Shown: piece after piece, positions 1 through 11,437 of the stretch
Numbering within the stretch: position 1 is the first letter of the stretch
How the letters are laid out: each line of letters begins with the position of its first letter
DNA from: Chelonoidis abingdonii
Taxonomy: Eukaryota; Chordata; Testudines; Testudinidae
DNA length: 64,000 bases
Direction of reading: 5' to 3'
Assembly: GCF_003597395.2 (NCBI RefSeq)
Contig: NC_133770.1
Span: forward strand, 95,190,462 to 95,254,461
The notes under the pieces: model-generated
Seen by the model: only the letters and a program-made list of their open reading frames with translations
The model's database searches: none
What the model was told of the DNA's origin: nothing
Translations under genes and position numbers: made by a program

Positions 1-95
1 TTTGGAAAAAAACAGTGCATCTCTCAAATCATTTGTTGCACATTTAAAAAGAAGAAGAAGAAAGCCAAAGCCTAAATTGTTGTAAATGCAGAGTA

Positions 96-942
96 CCGTA
101 TATACTCGTTCATATGCCGAACTTTTTTAGTAAGAAAGGGAAGCACCAGAGAGGGGGATTGGCTTATGAATGAGTATAGAGAGGGAGAGGTGAGACCAGC
201 CCCTCCCTGCAACAGAGGGAGGAAGGAGAGGCAGCACAGCCAGCAGAGACAGAAGGGAAAAGGCAAGGCCAGAGTCTCCTTGCTTCTGGCCACGCTGCTC
301 TCCCCTCAGCCTCTGAAGCAGCTGCAGCTCCGGGGTTGGCAGGCTGCAGCCGTGCCACTCGGCCCCGCCCCCCAGAGCGGGCTGTGGCTGCGCCACCTGG
401 GCACTGGGGCACTCTGCGGCCATGCCGTCTGGCCCACCCCGCTGGACATGCTGCAGCCGCACTGCCCAGTCTGGCCCACTGGAGCAGGCTGTGGCCGTGT
501 TGCCCAGCCTGCTGGAGCAGCACCAGGCAGGCCAGAGACATCCTCCCCTGGCCCTCCCCAGATAAGGTGGGAAGGGATGGGATGGGGAGAGTGTGGGGGT
601 CCTGGGCAAGGGGTGGGGTCACGTGGGGGTGGTCACAGGGGTTACTCTCCTGACTCCCAGCTTCTCCCCCCCCAAAAAAAATTTCTCCACCCCGTCAGGG
701 TAAGCATTTGACGCACTGAGACACTTTGTTTACTTAGATTTACCTCCGTGCCTGCAGATGCTTGAGGTAAACAAACCATCTCGGCCCAGCAGTGGCTTAT
801 CCTGATGGCCCAGGAGCCAAAGTTTGCTGACCCCTGAATTATAGGGTTGGCTTATGAACGAGTTATACAAAATTTCCATTTCTACTTATCCATCTTGGGG
901 GGTCGGCTTATATAGGAACCAGCTTATATATGGTATATACAG
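96..942. mobile_element. Tc1/mariner-like non-autonomous DNA transposon
   Basis: The ends are imperfect inverted repeats: CCGTATATAC at the left, and CTGTATATAC when the right end is read on the other strand. The element is flanked by TA dinucleotides (94-95 and 943-944), the target duplication typical of Tc1/mariner. The subterminal regions both carry a 'ggcttat' motif (near 161 and 905). The middle (about 190-640) is GC-rich and has no transposase frame. At about 695-836 there is an apparent fragment of a hAT-type element ending in GCTGACCCCTG, so the element has probably been hit by a second insertion. The superfamily is inferred from the ends only. Confidence 0.55.
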
Positions 943-1717
943 TAATTCCACTGACAGCATGTAAATCAGAGTAGATTTTGACATGTATATGAATATGTAA
1001 TTTAATAAAGAGAAGCTTGACTCTGTCCCACTTCTGATAACCTGCCTGCTTCCTGTCTGGGTACTTGTAGGTTGGGCTCAAACAGTTTCTTATGAGGCTA
1101 AGCAGTGATTTTCCAGTACTTATTGTTTTTAATATTAGGGCTCTTCATAGGAATAGGGGTAGGGAAAGTGAGCATGTTGTTTGCTGTTTAACAAAGACCA
1201 AACAGTTACAAGGTTACGTATGTGATGATTTTCAGTTTGGTCCAGTTTTGCAAGGTCAGTCACATGAAGAGTTCGGAATCAATACCAATCTCCTATTCCA
1301 GGAGAGGTGTGAGTAGTTTTTATGCACACTCTCTTGTTTTCCTTTGAGCTGCAAGATGTCAGTCAAGGCTATTTTTAAATTGTACTGTGTTAAGTATTTG
1401 TTCACATAATTTGAAAGGATTCTTTAAAAAAAAGGATCGTTTATATAACACATTTGAGCCAAATTCAGCATAACAAGATACAGCTTTATTGAAGCCAGTA
1501 GAGTTGCACTCACTTACTCTGGGTCTGAATTTAGGTCTTCTTCTTTAGAGTTTTAGTTTAGTTCTGTTTTCACTTATTTTAACCTGGGTTTAATATAAGA
1601 ATGGCCATGCTGTGTCAGACCAATGGTCCTTCTGGTTTGGAGCATTACGGAGGAATGGTACTGTTGGGTTGCGTTCAGTTTTTCACCTAAAGCAAGAATT
1701 CAAACTCTTTGGAGATA

Positions 1718-2533
1718 GCTACACTTGCAGCTGTACAGCGCTGGAAGTTAAACCTGTCTTTGTATAGCTGAGTAGGGAAAGCGCTGCAATCTGTCCACAC
1801 TGTCAGCTGACAGCGTGCTGTCATGGCCAAATTTGCAGCATCTGCAGCGGCATTGGGAGCAATACATTATGGGCAGCTATCCCAGCGTTCAAGTGGCTGC
1901 AACATGCTTTTCAAAAGGGGTGGGGTGGGGTGGAGTGTGACAGGCAGCATGGGGGAGAGAGAGAGAGAAAGAGAATGTGTGGTTTTTTGGAGCCGACATT
2001 GTGTCAGCTTCCTGCCTTGCATGTTCTGACGCCTTCCACACCCCTCTCTCACTCACTGAAAGCAAACAGCAGCTGTTTGTTTCCTCACAGACCAGATAAG
2101 CAGCCTCGCTGAAATGGACCCCCCAACCTCCGCCGCGCTGCTTCTCTCCTCAAGAAAACACTAGCTGTGAGCGCTCCAAAGGGAGCCTCCCTGCCTCTGC
2201 TCAGTCACAGCAAACAGTAGCTGTGTTTGGTTTTTTGATAAACAGCTCCGGGAGCCCAGAGTTCACAACAAAACAAAGAGCGGAACCTTCACTTAATAGG
2301 ATTATGGGAAGCTTCCAGAGGTCAGTCATGGTGTACTAGGATTATTCCCTGTTTACACTGGCACCCCAGCGCTGCAGCAGCAGCGCTATTCTCTTTATTC
2401 CTCTCGGTGAGGTGGAGTACAAGCAGCGCTGTAGCCACGGAGATACAGCACTGTATGTGCCTTGCCAGTGTGGACGGGGAGTGAGTTACAGCGCTATAAA
2501 GCCACCAACAGCACTGTAACTCTCAAGTGTAGC
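1718..2533. mobile_element. MITE-like element with GCTACACTTG inverted ends
   Basis: The left end reads GCTACACTTGCAGCTGTACA and the right end is the inverted GCTACACTTGAGAGTTACAG. Both ends are followed inward by 'cagcgct'-type motifs. No transposase is encoded and no clear target duplication is visible. The (GA)n-rich centre at about 1950-1980 is simple sequence. It is probably a non-autonomous DNA transposon, superfamily undetermined. Confidence 0.5.
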
Positions 2534-5194
2534 CAAGGCCTTTGTCTTGTGTAAAGACTGCCATGTATCTTCTCCAAACATACAGCACACAGGTCCTCAT
2601 TCGTGAAGGAATTTAAGCACAAGCATAACTTTGAGCCTAAATCGGGCTGAATTCAGTCCCACTGAAGTCAATGAGATGACTCATGTGCTCTATTTCCTTC
2701 CTTTTATCAGGCCATAATATGTGGATAGTAAAGACAGGATTTCACCGGGATACTCAAGTCTGTCACTTAGTTTATGTGTTAAAATGAAGTGAAGTGAGAC
2801 TTTAAGGAAAACTTTTCTACTTTCAGACTCCTTTCGTGAACAAATGACAGGTTTGTTGTCTTGCACACGTGTGACATGGTACCTGTGCACTGGAGGAAGT
2901 TAATTATTAAGCATATCTCCCTCATGGAGCGCTCTGGGTCCTCAAGAGCAATAGAGTCTCCTTGTTCCTCCCTCATCCATGACCGTATGGTCTTAGGCCA
3001 GTGAGCTCTGGATTCTTTGTGCTCTTCCCTCTGGGAGCGATTGAGAGGCTGTCTCTCCTACAGCTGCTAAGAGCTGACCCCATGCACCCAGCTCCGTTTT
3101 TTTCCTCTCAAACACTATGCCTGTCTCAGTTCAATGCACAAGTCTACGTGGTCCCACCCATATACAAGCCATCCTGGGCCACAGTTAGTTGTCCTAATAT
3201 GTCCGTCAGGCTCCATGCCCAGTAACTCTCCCCCTCCCTTGCTGGCCTAGCCACCACAGGCTGTCCATGTAATGGGCGCCCAGTTTAGACAGATCTTTGA
3301 GGTTCTGGGAGGGTCCTTCTTTCTGGAACCTCCTCATAGGTTCCCTGCTCCATGTCATGCCCTTCCATCACTTCCTTCAAGATGAGGTCAGGTCTTACCC
3401 TAGCACATTGTGGAAAATCTATTTCATTGCTATGGGACTGATCCAAAGCTCACTGAAGTCAATGGAAAGATTACCATTGAGTTAGGTGGACTTTGGATCA
3501 GCCCCTGTGAGACTGCTGGAAGGAAATGAAGGCGTCACAATTCTCTGAGAGAAAACAGTGTTCAGTTCTGCTTATTATCTAGTAGGAGATGGTGATTTAT
3601 CTTTCGTTGACTATCATTGCAAGGGATCTAGACATGCCTTCACTAATCACTTTGGTATACAGATGATTAAATAAAGAGATTGGGGAGGGGAGTAGAGCAT
3701 TGATAAGAGTCTTCTTGCCCTGAAATTGCAATGTACAGAGGTTTTTTGCATTTCAATACTGTGGCTGTCAGGTAGGCTAAGAAAAGTGTTGTTCTCCACT
3801 GCCATAAAACCAACGAAGTATGGCTCAGGGAAACTGTTCCAAGTAGTGGACAGCTTAATGAATCTGCTTTGTCTCTGTTTGGAAACAGAACATAGTGGAA
3901 TCTTTCTCATTAGGAAGACTTTTCCATCTATTTAATTAAGATCACTTTGATCTGGATGATTCTGGCTATGGTAACGTGAGAACCCAGAAGACTGGACAAG
4001 CATGCCATCATCTCAAAACTGAGTGCCACCTGATCTTGCCAGCTGAGATTCTGGAAGTGCAAGGCTCAGACTTGTGAGAGGGACCTTTGTTACTCACAAA
4101 TAGTGAAAACTGGACTGGTGGGGGCTGTTTGGAGTCCATTTTTTTATGAAGATTACTAATACCTCCTTCTGGGGAGAAAAAAATGTATTAGATTCTCTCA
4201 GCTGTTAGCCTTTTGCTCAGGAAGCCATCACTGAACGATAGCAATCTTGCCAATCACGGCTCAGTCTCAAAGCTTCTTTTCTTGAAGAGAGTGATTGGTA
4301 AAGTTGCAGCAAGATGCTTCTGGGATCCTTGTGCTCCTTTTCAGGCTAGTTTCCAGCAGGGATGTTGTGATTGTGTTAGTTTTCTTGGCCAGTGACTTTG
4401 GCCAAAGGCTGCATCTCTATGTGGATTATTTTAGCTATTTCAGCAGTTTTTGATATCCTTGCCCAAAAGCAATTGTAGACCTAATATGAGGCTGGAGAGG
4501 TGCTTTTGGTGGCTCTATTCTTCCTCACTAAAAAGGGGAAGGATGGTCCAGTGATTAGAGGTAATTAGCATGTTCTGCCACCTATTTCACTGCAACACTG
4601 TAACATCATGACCCATGTGATCTGATTCATTTCCCTGCTCTTACCAAGACTGAGATCTTAGTTGGTTGTGGGACAGACATGCGAAACTCAGGACTGATGG
4701 ATACCATCCTGTGCATGTTAGTGCACGAAACGTGGTACCCGACCAGATTGGATATAGGCTGGAAGGTGGGAATAAAAAAGATTTAAAATTTAAAAGGATG
4801 CCTTCAAACATTTGTTTCATAAACTGTTAAAATGGTGTTTTCTATTTGTAGTAATGAGAAGCATGAAAGTAAACCGATTACTTCCAGAGTGGTTCCGACC
4901 TCATCCATCAGGCAGGCATTGATTTCCCTCATAATTCTAATGGAGCTGAAAATAGCATGATTTTTTCTTTTAGAAGGGGGAGCCACTGTCACAAACACTC
5001 TGCAGAGTAATTACTAAATCTCATGTGGTTTGTGATACTCTTAGAAGATTGAAGACAATGGTGGTTTCTCGGTTTCATTATTTTTAATCGGGTAAAGGTT
5101 GATTCTACCACCCTCTTTCTTATGGGGCAGCTTGGTTTTGCAGTGGGATATCTTTCCCCCTTCTAAAGCATTAGCAAAAAGAAGAATGCAGTGT
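2534..5194. other. Gene-free stretch, no named repeat
   Basis: This is intron of EEPD1. I see no exon and no repeat I can name. It contains two copies of the dispersed 13-mer ACTGAAGTCAATG (2661 and 3452); the second sits inside a small palindromic unit whose ends are 'tgatccaaag' and its complement 'ctttggatca' (about 3429-3502). Confidence 0.5.
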
Positions 5195-5345
5195 AGTTGT
5201 AGCTGTGTCAGTCACAGGATATGAGAGAGACGAGGTGGGGGAGGCAGTATTTTATACTGGACCAACATCTGTTCATGAGAGAACATGTCAACTGCGTGTC
5301 TCTCTCACCAACAGAAGTTGGTCCAGCAAGCAAAGAGATAGCAGG
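5195..5345. repeat. Interspersed repeat fragment, unclassified
   Basis: The segment resembles a common reptilian interspersed sequence that has 'ggatat-agagagac-aggtggg' followed by 'ttggaccaacttctgttggtgagag'-like sequence; here the second part appears in both orientations (about 5258 and 5308). No coding capacity. Family not determined. Confidence 0.35.
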
Positions 5346-5424
5346 GAACAGGGTTTGTTGTTTAATTTGAGCTCCCTCTGCTGGCTGACTGCCTCTACAG
5401 CAACAGAACATAATTGTAACCAAT

Positions 5425-5926
5425 TAGACCAGGGGCCCTTCAGACCTAGGGAAGAGTTCAGCTACTGGTTAGAGCTGGATCTAGGGTGGGCACAGTCCAG
5501 GAAACAAGCCGAGAGTCCATACAGGAGGGACAGAAGCCAAATGCCACAGCCTGAGGGTAAACCAAAGTTTGTAAGCCAGAGACAGAGCCAAGGACCAGTA
5601 CCAGAGAGACTGAAGCCGAATCCAGAACCAGAGGGTCAATCAGAGCAGTAAGCCAGAGATAGAGCCTGGGATTGAAGCCAGAGGGGAGCAGGCTCTGGAA
5701 CAAGGGCAAGCACAGCTGCAGACGTGGTGCACATTGAGCAGCCGCTGATCTGCTGTGGGAACCAGGCTTATAAGCAGGGTTGCGAAACCAGCAGTCAGTC
5801 AGGGATGTGGCCAGTCTGTCAATGCCACGGCAGTACAATGGGGTCCCTGGCTGCCTAGCAGTGAAGTTTGTCAGGGAGCAGGCCAGTATCTGGACCTAGC
5901 TGATCTGGTCTGTGACAGTAGTTGTA
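5425..5926. repeat. LTR-like interspersed repeat (tentative)
   Basis: The segment is rich in degenerate 'cagaagccaa / agccagag' repeats, contains 'ttataagcagg' (about 5768) as a possible TATA region, and ends near 'tctgtgac' (about 5919). This resembles solo LTRs that I associate with turtle genomes. No partner LTR, primer-binding site or internal retroviral coding sequence is present, so the call rests on overall likeness only. Confidence 0.35.
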
Positions 5927-7257
5927 GGTTGGTACGTCAATAGCAGATATTTGAAATAAACTCATTCTCAAAGAATGGCAAATTTTAACAAACACACATA
6001 TTATTAATGCACACGATATTCTCCATCAGATTTTCTGAGGTCAAATTTCAGGCTATTTTAGCACACTTGTGTCCTTTTTAGCAGTTTACTCGTAGTCATT
6101 CACCAGGTTATAATGCAATGACTTCTTTTGTTGGACACCAGCATCACTGAGGTCATCACCACAGCCCTGAGAGTGGTCTGAGTTAGGTACCAGAGGAGTC
6201 TTTTATCAAGGGATGGAAGAGACACAAATATCTAGAGACTGATTCTCTTCTTACATTAGCGTAATCAAAGATATCTTCAGTGATAGCCTTGGAGCTACAC
6301 TGGTGTCAAAGCAGCAGAATATTTCAGGAATGAAGATGAGGTTTAAAAATAAAATATTTGGAATCTAGACAATTTTCCACATATATTTAAGGTGAGATTT
6401 TTAAAGGAGCCTAAAGAAGTTGAGCGCATAACATCCTTAGTTCCTTTCATAATCTCAACCTTAGACAAACTCTGAGGCATCTCAAAGTTCCACAAAATCC
6501 ATTGAATCACATAGGCAAATAAATACAAGTTTCATTTCTTCTATAGATTTATAGAATCCTGGATTATGAATTGCAAGGGGTCACAACTGCTGCTTTTGCC
6601 ACCAGTCTCACAGGCTGCTAGACCTGGTGATTTTTTTAAATTTCTTAAATCTACAATTTTAGAATGAGTGTCCTGCATTCTCATGTTTTTCTGGCACTGA
6701 TCCATCCTTTAGGAAGACGCACCCTTCTTTGTATTTTCACAAAAATGTCTTGGTGGCAAAACTGTAAAAGGACAGCATCAGGGCATATTTGGCCCAAAAT
6801 GTAGATCTTGTTTAAAACAAAACAACAAACAAGCAAACAAAACCCTCCCACCTTTTACAACGCTTAAGATTCCTAAGATCTACAAGATCAGATTTACCAC
6901 CACATGGTGGTAGGGTCAGCCTGTCATTGTGTACAAATGGATAGTTCCCCAGACATAGTTGTGATGAGGGAAATTCAAAAAGGAAACAAGCAGCATAAAT
7001 TGTGCAATGTATATTGGATTTCCAGATTCTTTTTATGAATTGTCATAAACCGCGTGGCTATTAGTAAGATAGGTAAGCTAATGTGTGTGTTCACAATAGA
7101 AGGTTTTTAACCCTATCATGTCATGTTAAAAAAACAAACAGCGCTATGCAAAGTAAATTCAGCATCACTACTAGTGATTGTATTTCTTTTCCCACATCCC
7201 ATATTTAATCACTGATTTTTTTTCTCCATCCTTTTCTTGTCCTTTTAATTTTTCTAG

Positions 7258-7452
7258 GAGAAAAAGATGTGATCATTTTAGGAGATTTTAACCAAGCCCC
7301 AGACAGCAGTGACCTCGATCTTTTGAGAAAAGAAAAGTTCCATCACCTAGTCCCTGCAAATACATATACAAACATCAGCACAAAGAATCCTCAGGGATCT
7401 AAGTCACTGGATAACATCTGGATCAGTCGAAGCTTGAAAAAGGTCTTCACAG
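7258..7452 (+). CDS. EEPD1: EEPD1, penultimate coding exon (partial gene)
   Basis: The exon codes for part of the C-terminal endonuclease/exonuclease/phosphatase (EEP, DNase I-like) domain of EEPD1, a nuclease reported to act in repair of stalled replication forks. The acceptor is 'tttctag' at 7251-7257, the donor is 'gtaaaa' at 7453, and both ends are in phase 1 (65 codons' worth of sequence). The peptide includes ILGDFNQAPDS, whose GDFN is the EEP-family active-site GDxN motif, and KSLDNIWIS, the family's conserved D-x-I strand region. It splices in frame to the exon at 7703, giving VFTG-HWAVV at the junction. I recognise the protein by its match to vertebrate EEPD1. Upstream exons with the helix-hairpin-helix region are outside the window. 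Confidence 0.93.
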
Positions 7453-7702
7453 GTAAAATGTCTCTATCAGCGGAGACAATGTTTGAAAACACCTTCTTTA
7501 TATGACCCCTTCCAGAATGGCATCTTGACTCACCCCTGGATAGTGTTACCTCAGCAGCAGCCCCCTTGATGTCAGTCGGAGGGAGATTCCTCATGTGCAT
7601 AAGTGTTTGCAGAATTGGGCCCTAGGCCTTATGTGAATTAAGCTGCTTTCCTCTAGCTTCTTTCCATACTGATCTTTGTCTCTGCAATTGTTCTGCATGC
7701 AG

Positions 7703-7902
7703 GTCACTGGGCTGTTGTGAGAGAAGGCCTTACAAATATATGGATCCCTGATAACTGGTCCTGGGGAGGAGTGGCTTCAGAACACTGCCCTGTATTAGCT
7801 GAATTTTACATGGAAAAGGACTGGAACAGAAAAGAGGTGACCCGAAATGGAAACGGGGTAACTGTGGAACGCAGTAATTCAAACATTAAACATGAACGAT
7901 GA
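7703..7902 (+). CDS. EEPD1: EEPD1, last coding exon with stop codon
   Basis: The acceptor is 'tgcatgcag' ending at 7702 and the frame (phase 1) matches the donor at 7452. The 66 residues begin HWAVVREGLTN and include IPDNWSWGGVASEHCPV, then a hydrophilic tail ending NIKHER before TGA at 7900-7902. SEHCPV occupies the place of the EEP-family S-D-H-x-P motif that carries the catalytic histidine; the usual Asp is Glu, which I believe is normal for EEPD1. The polar tail is probably disordered. The intron between the two exons is only 250 bp. Together these exons close the nuclease fold, and the gene is intact as far as visible. Confidence 0.93.
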
Positions 7903-8190
7903 TGAACTAGGGGTTGACAGGACCCAGTGAGAAGATCCCATTGCTTGAGGCTCAAGTGTGAAGCAGAACTGCCTCCCCCCCACCCCATTTAGAAAGCATC
8001 AGCCTCTGCTTCTGATGATGTCTCTCCCCTACCCCTCCCCACCCTCCCAGTGCCCCTCATGGGTGTTTTAGGGTATCTCACTGCAGCAGAGCGATTTGTA
8101 ACTTTTTACGGACGCAATGGACGCTTTCACGCCTGAGGACTTGGAGGAGAATCATACAGAAAATAAAATGCACTTTTACTACGGCACGTT
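7903..8190 (+). other. EEPD1: EEPD1 3' UTR (putative)
   Basis: The sequence after the stop has an AATAAA at 8162-8167 and a GT-rich stretch 'ttttgttgttgttg' at about 8220-8233, the usual arrangement around a vertebrate cleavage site. The 3' boundary is a guess; a longer UTR using a later signal is possible. Confidence 0.45.
8162..8167 (+). terminator. EEPD1: Polyadenylation signal AATAAA (EEPD1 candidate)
   Basis: This is a canonical AATAAA 260 bp past the EEPD1 stop, with a T/GT-rich element about 50 bp downstream. It was found by position and motif only. Confidence 0.45.
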
Positions 8191-8994
8191 ATCTCTGTTA
8201 AAACCCAGTGGAACAGGGCTTTTGTTGTTGTTGAAGTTTTTAAGTGATTCCTTGTAAAGTGAAGCAATAATGGAGACCATAAAAAGAGAAAAGAGACACC
8301 TTGGAAACTGTCAGTGATTTGTTGAGTATAGTTTAACACTTGCAAAAACTGCCATGATGTAACATTTCTTTCCTACCAATACATGATCTGAACTGGGGAT
8401 TATATAGGGCTAGTTTGAGTCCTTTGATCTCAGAGAGGCAAACATTCTCCCGTTGCGCTTGAAGTGGAGAGTAATTTAGTTCATCCTTTTTCAGAATCCA
8501 GCTTACTTCCCCCGTGCACCCAGCCAGCTACTCAAGCTGGCAATGAGTGGGTAGAGCCAAAGTTGCTCTCCTCTCTGACTCCTTGCTCACAGGGTGAAAT
8601 ATTGGCGGAGCAGCCCCTGCTTCCTACCCTGCAGATGGAGCTGTAATCTGAATAACCCTGGTACGGCTGAGCAGAGAATTTGCGGTGGTCTTGGAGACAA
8701 TCTAGCCCATAGTATTTATCCATGAGTTAGCATTTTTAACAAACAGCTGTCTCCACAATGCAGTGGTGTACGTCAGTGGGCTGTGAATTCTAATGCTAAT
8801 CAACATCCTCAGCCAGGACTAAATTAACATGCCCAAGAGAACTTTTAGTGCACACCAGCAGGGTCTACACAGGCCATTAGTATGCAACACTTTGGTGCAC
8901 ATTCAAATTCACACCCCACTGATATGCACTACCACATCGGATAGGTAAGCCCTAACTTTTTCTTTCCTGAGAGCAGAGGGAATACAGTCCTAGA

Positions 8995-9085
8995 GTCATG
9001 AAGCTTAAGGCCAGGAGAGACCACAAGCTCATCTAATCTGATCTTCTGTATATCACAGGCCATTAATACCACTCAGCCCCCACAC
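8995..9085 (-). mobile_element. CR1 LINE 3' fragment, reverse orientation
   Basis: The sequence around 'ggccaggagagacca', 'catctaatctgatcttctg' and 'cacaggccat' matches the reverse complement of the untranslated tail of an old CR1 subfamily. Heavily diverged and truncated. Confidence 0.45.
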
Positions 9086-10424
9086 ACTAAACCCGACAAC
9101 TGAAAGTAGACCAGAAAGTATTACACCCACCGGAGACTGGACTGTTATGGGCCACAGGCAGAGAACAGGAGGGACTGAGGTGCACCAATGCCCAAGGCCA
9201 CCACCATGTTAGGGAAATGATTAAATGAGATCTGTCTGGACAGTCCTTTCTTGAACATGGTGTGAAGTGTGGGGCAGTGCTAGGGGAAGTTTGTTTCCCT
9301 TGCCTGTCCTGTGGCGAGAGGACTTCAGTCAACAGGCTGTCAATCTAATGGCTGGAGCCAAGCACTACATTTGCACATATGCACAATTCTCAAAGTAATT
9401 ATTGAAAAGCAAGAGACATAAAGCCAACCAGGATATGAAAAAGCAAATCAGCATTTACTGAAAGAATGTGGTGAGTTTGAAAGGAGCCGTAGCCCTGCCA
9501 AATGGTCTGCTAAGGTGCACTCTGTTCTAGGCTCTAACAGATGATCCAGCACATTTTCACGATTCATGAAGAGAAAAGGTTTATAACATTGTGCTATGGA
9601 GAAAAAATAAATCACAGCTTTCTATCTGAGTGGGTTATTATAAGTGAGTGCTTAAAAGAAAATACATTAATCTCCCCACACCACTTTCATTGTACTGGCT
9701 TTTGCAAATAATGTCTGAACACTTAGTTAGTAGTAAAGTGATATCACTCGCACATACACATTGTTCTTTTGCAGACACAATTATTCTGAACAGATTTTCT
9801 TAAATAAAAAAAGGAAACTGGAATAAAATAAACCTCTTTGGACCTGATTCTGAACTCACACCGCTCTAAATCCTGGGTTAACTCCACTGAAGATCGTGAG
9901 AGGTATGTCAGAGTAAGTGAAGTCAGAACCAAACTCTTTGTCTAAAGAGAATTTGCAACAGACTGACCAGGTTCTTAGAAGAAATTTGTTGTTCACTCTC
10001 CTTTTCCAGTTTTAGAAACACACCCAATTCAGTTACACTGTTGGTTTAAGGTTGGGGAGAAAATAAACACTACTAAGAAAAATGAACTTTGAATAGCAAA
10101 TAGAAGATTACTTCATGAAGTATTCTTAATGTTTGTTACAGACTCTTCTATTAGCTTTCAAGTTAAGGGGGAAATGTTAAGCATGAAACATACTGTAGTG
10201 TAACCCTTTCCTAAATGTTTCATAAAGCAAAAGATTTAATACAAAGTTTGCAGTTATATTGCACCTTCCATTCAGAGACACTCTGGTTCTGGAAACCCTG
10301 TGCACATGCTAAACTTTCAGTACAGGGGTAATCCCATTGGCTTCTTAAATCCATGCATGAATGTTTGCAGGATTGGGGCCATAGATCTCAGAGGATTTTA
10401 CAAAGATATGTCCTTTGAGTCCCA

Positions 10425-10500
10425 TTTTCACACATGCAGAGAAACTGAGGCACGGTGACTTGCCTGAAGTCACAAAGTGAGTGACCACCAAAGTTTGAAA
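10425..10500. mobile_element. MIR-like SINE fragment
   Basis: Contains 'gagaaactgaggcacgg' and 'acttgcctgaagtcacaaag', which closely resemble the MIR/CORE-SINE motif of 'aaactgaggc...cttgcccaaggtcacac'. Short and diverged. Confidence 0.5.
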
Positions 10501-11250
10501 TAGCATCCAAGAGGTTTGCTAATGCCTAGGGCTGCATGGACCTGATTCTGGCATCTTTACTCATGGTGAGTGGGATCTAATCCCTCTATCCCACTGAAAT
10601 CAACTGATCACTTGCAAAGTCAGGTATTACTCAACATCAGTAAGGGTGGCAGAATCCAGGCCTATATGAACAACCTATCAGCAGGAGAAAATTCATAGAG
10701 TTTTTCTTGCTTTTTTTTAGTTCTTAATATTTTCCTCCTGTAGAAATGGCTGGAGACTGAATTTACCTTTTAGCTAATGAAATAAAAGTTAAATGGGAGA
10801 GCTTCACAGCTGGTGTGAATCAGTGGAGTGGCACTGAAGTCAATGGAGCTATGTTGATTTATACCAGCTGAGGATCTGGTCCAGCATGTTGATGGCAGCC
10901 TTTAAACTGTGGTACAATCAGAAAAGTGGCTATAAAATGGCCTGGGGAGAATATCTAGGGTCATAATGTGCAGAGATTGCTAGCAGAGCAGGTTTGATGC
11001 TAGCTGAACATTAGCCTTCCTGCTGGACAGGCTCTCCAGGGAAAGTTGGTGAGGCAGGGCTGCAGGCCAGTGAGGTTCCCCAGGAGAAAGGCAGGAAACT
11101 GCATGCAGAGCAGCTGTTTGTAAGCAGAAAGAGGAGCTCTTTTGGAGTAAGGAGAAGTCTACAGCATGGAGGAAACAGCCCAGATGCTTTTGAGTCCTGG
11201 CTATGTATGGTAAGTGAATTTCAGCTCTGTGTGAGAGCATGTAAAGTACA

Positions 11251-11437
11251 GGTGGGATAGTGCAGTGGTTTGAGCATTGGCCTGCTAAACGTGGGATTGT
11301 GAGCTCAGCCCTTGAGGGGGCCATGTAGGGATCTGAGGCAAAAATCTGTCTTGGGATTGGTCCTGCTTTGAGCATGGGGTTGAACTAGATGATCTCCTGA
11401 GGTCCCTTCCACCCTGATATTCTGTGGTTCTATTATG
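11251..11437 (+). mobile_element. tRNA-derived SINE (turtle type) with CR1-like tail
   Basis: The head is tRNA-like: A box around 'tagtgcagtggtttgag' and B box around 'attgtgagctcagcccttg'. It is followed by a linker with 'gatctgaggcaaaaatct' and a tail 'actagatgatctcctgagg', which is the same as the 3' end of CR1 at 62300-62360. Sharing a 3' tail with a LINE is how such SINEs are mobilised. It is more diverged than the pair at 14.5 kb. It is not a functional tRNA gene. Confidence 0.85.

Larger units (their letters stand above)
1..7257 (+). other. EEPD1: EEPD1 intron (3' part)
   Basis: This stretch precedes the first recognisable EEPD1 exon at 7258, which begins in phase 1 after a polypyrimidine tract and an AG acceptor, so at least one upstream coding exon lies outside the window. 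I found no other EEPD1 exon in it. Recognisable content is transposon and LTR-like repeats, listed separately. In 943-1717, 2534-5194 and 5927-7257 I see no gene or repeat that I can name. Confidence 0.75.
8191..11250. other. Intergenic stretch between EEPD1 and MATCAP2
   Basis: No gene is visible. It contains a CR1 remnant (8995-9085), a MIR-like fragment (10425-10500) and a copy of the dispersed 13-mer at 10833, set in a sequence of the form 'gtgaatcagtgga...tgatttataccagctga' (about 10815-10870). The rest I cannot assign. Confidence 0.5.

Noticed and set aside
3647..3910. 87-residue minus-strand frame in the EEPD1 intron
   Set aside because: Composition is plausible for a decayed mobile-element protein but I could match it to none and saw no ends or neighbours.
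7453..7505. Extension of the EEPD1 frame past 7452
   Set aside because: It reads through a consensus 'gtaaaa' donor into a 250-bp intron; the spliced frame continues perfectly at 7703.
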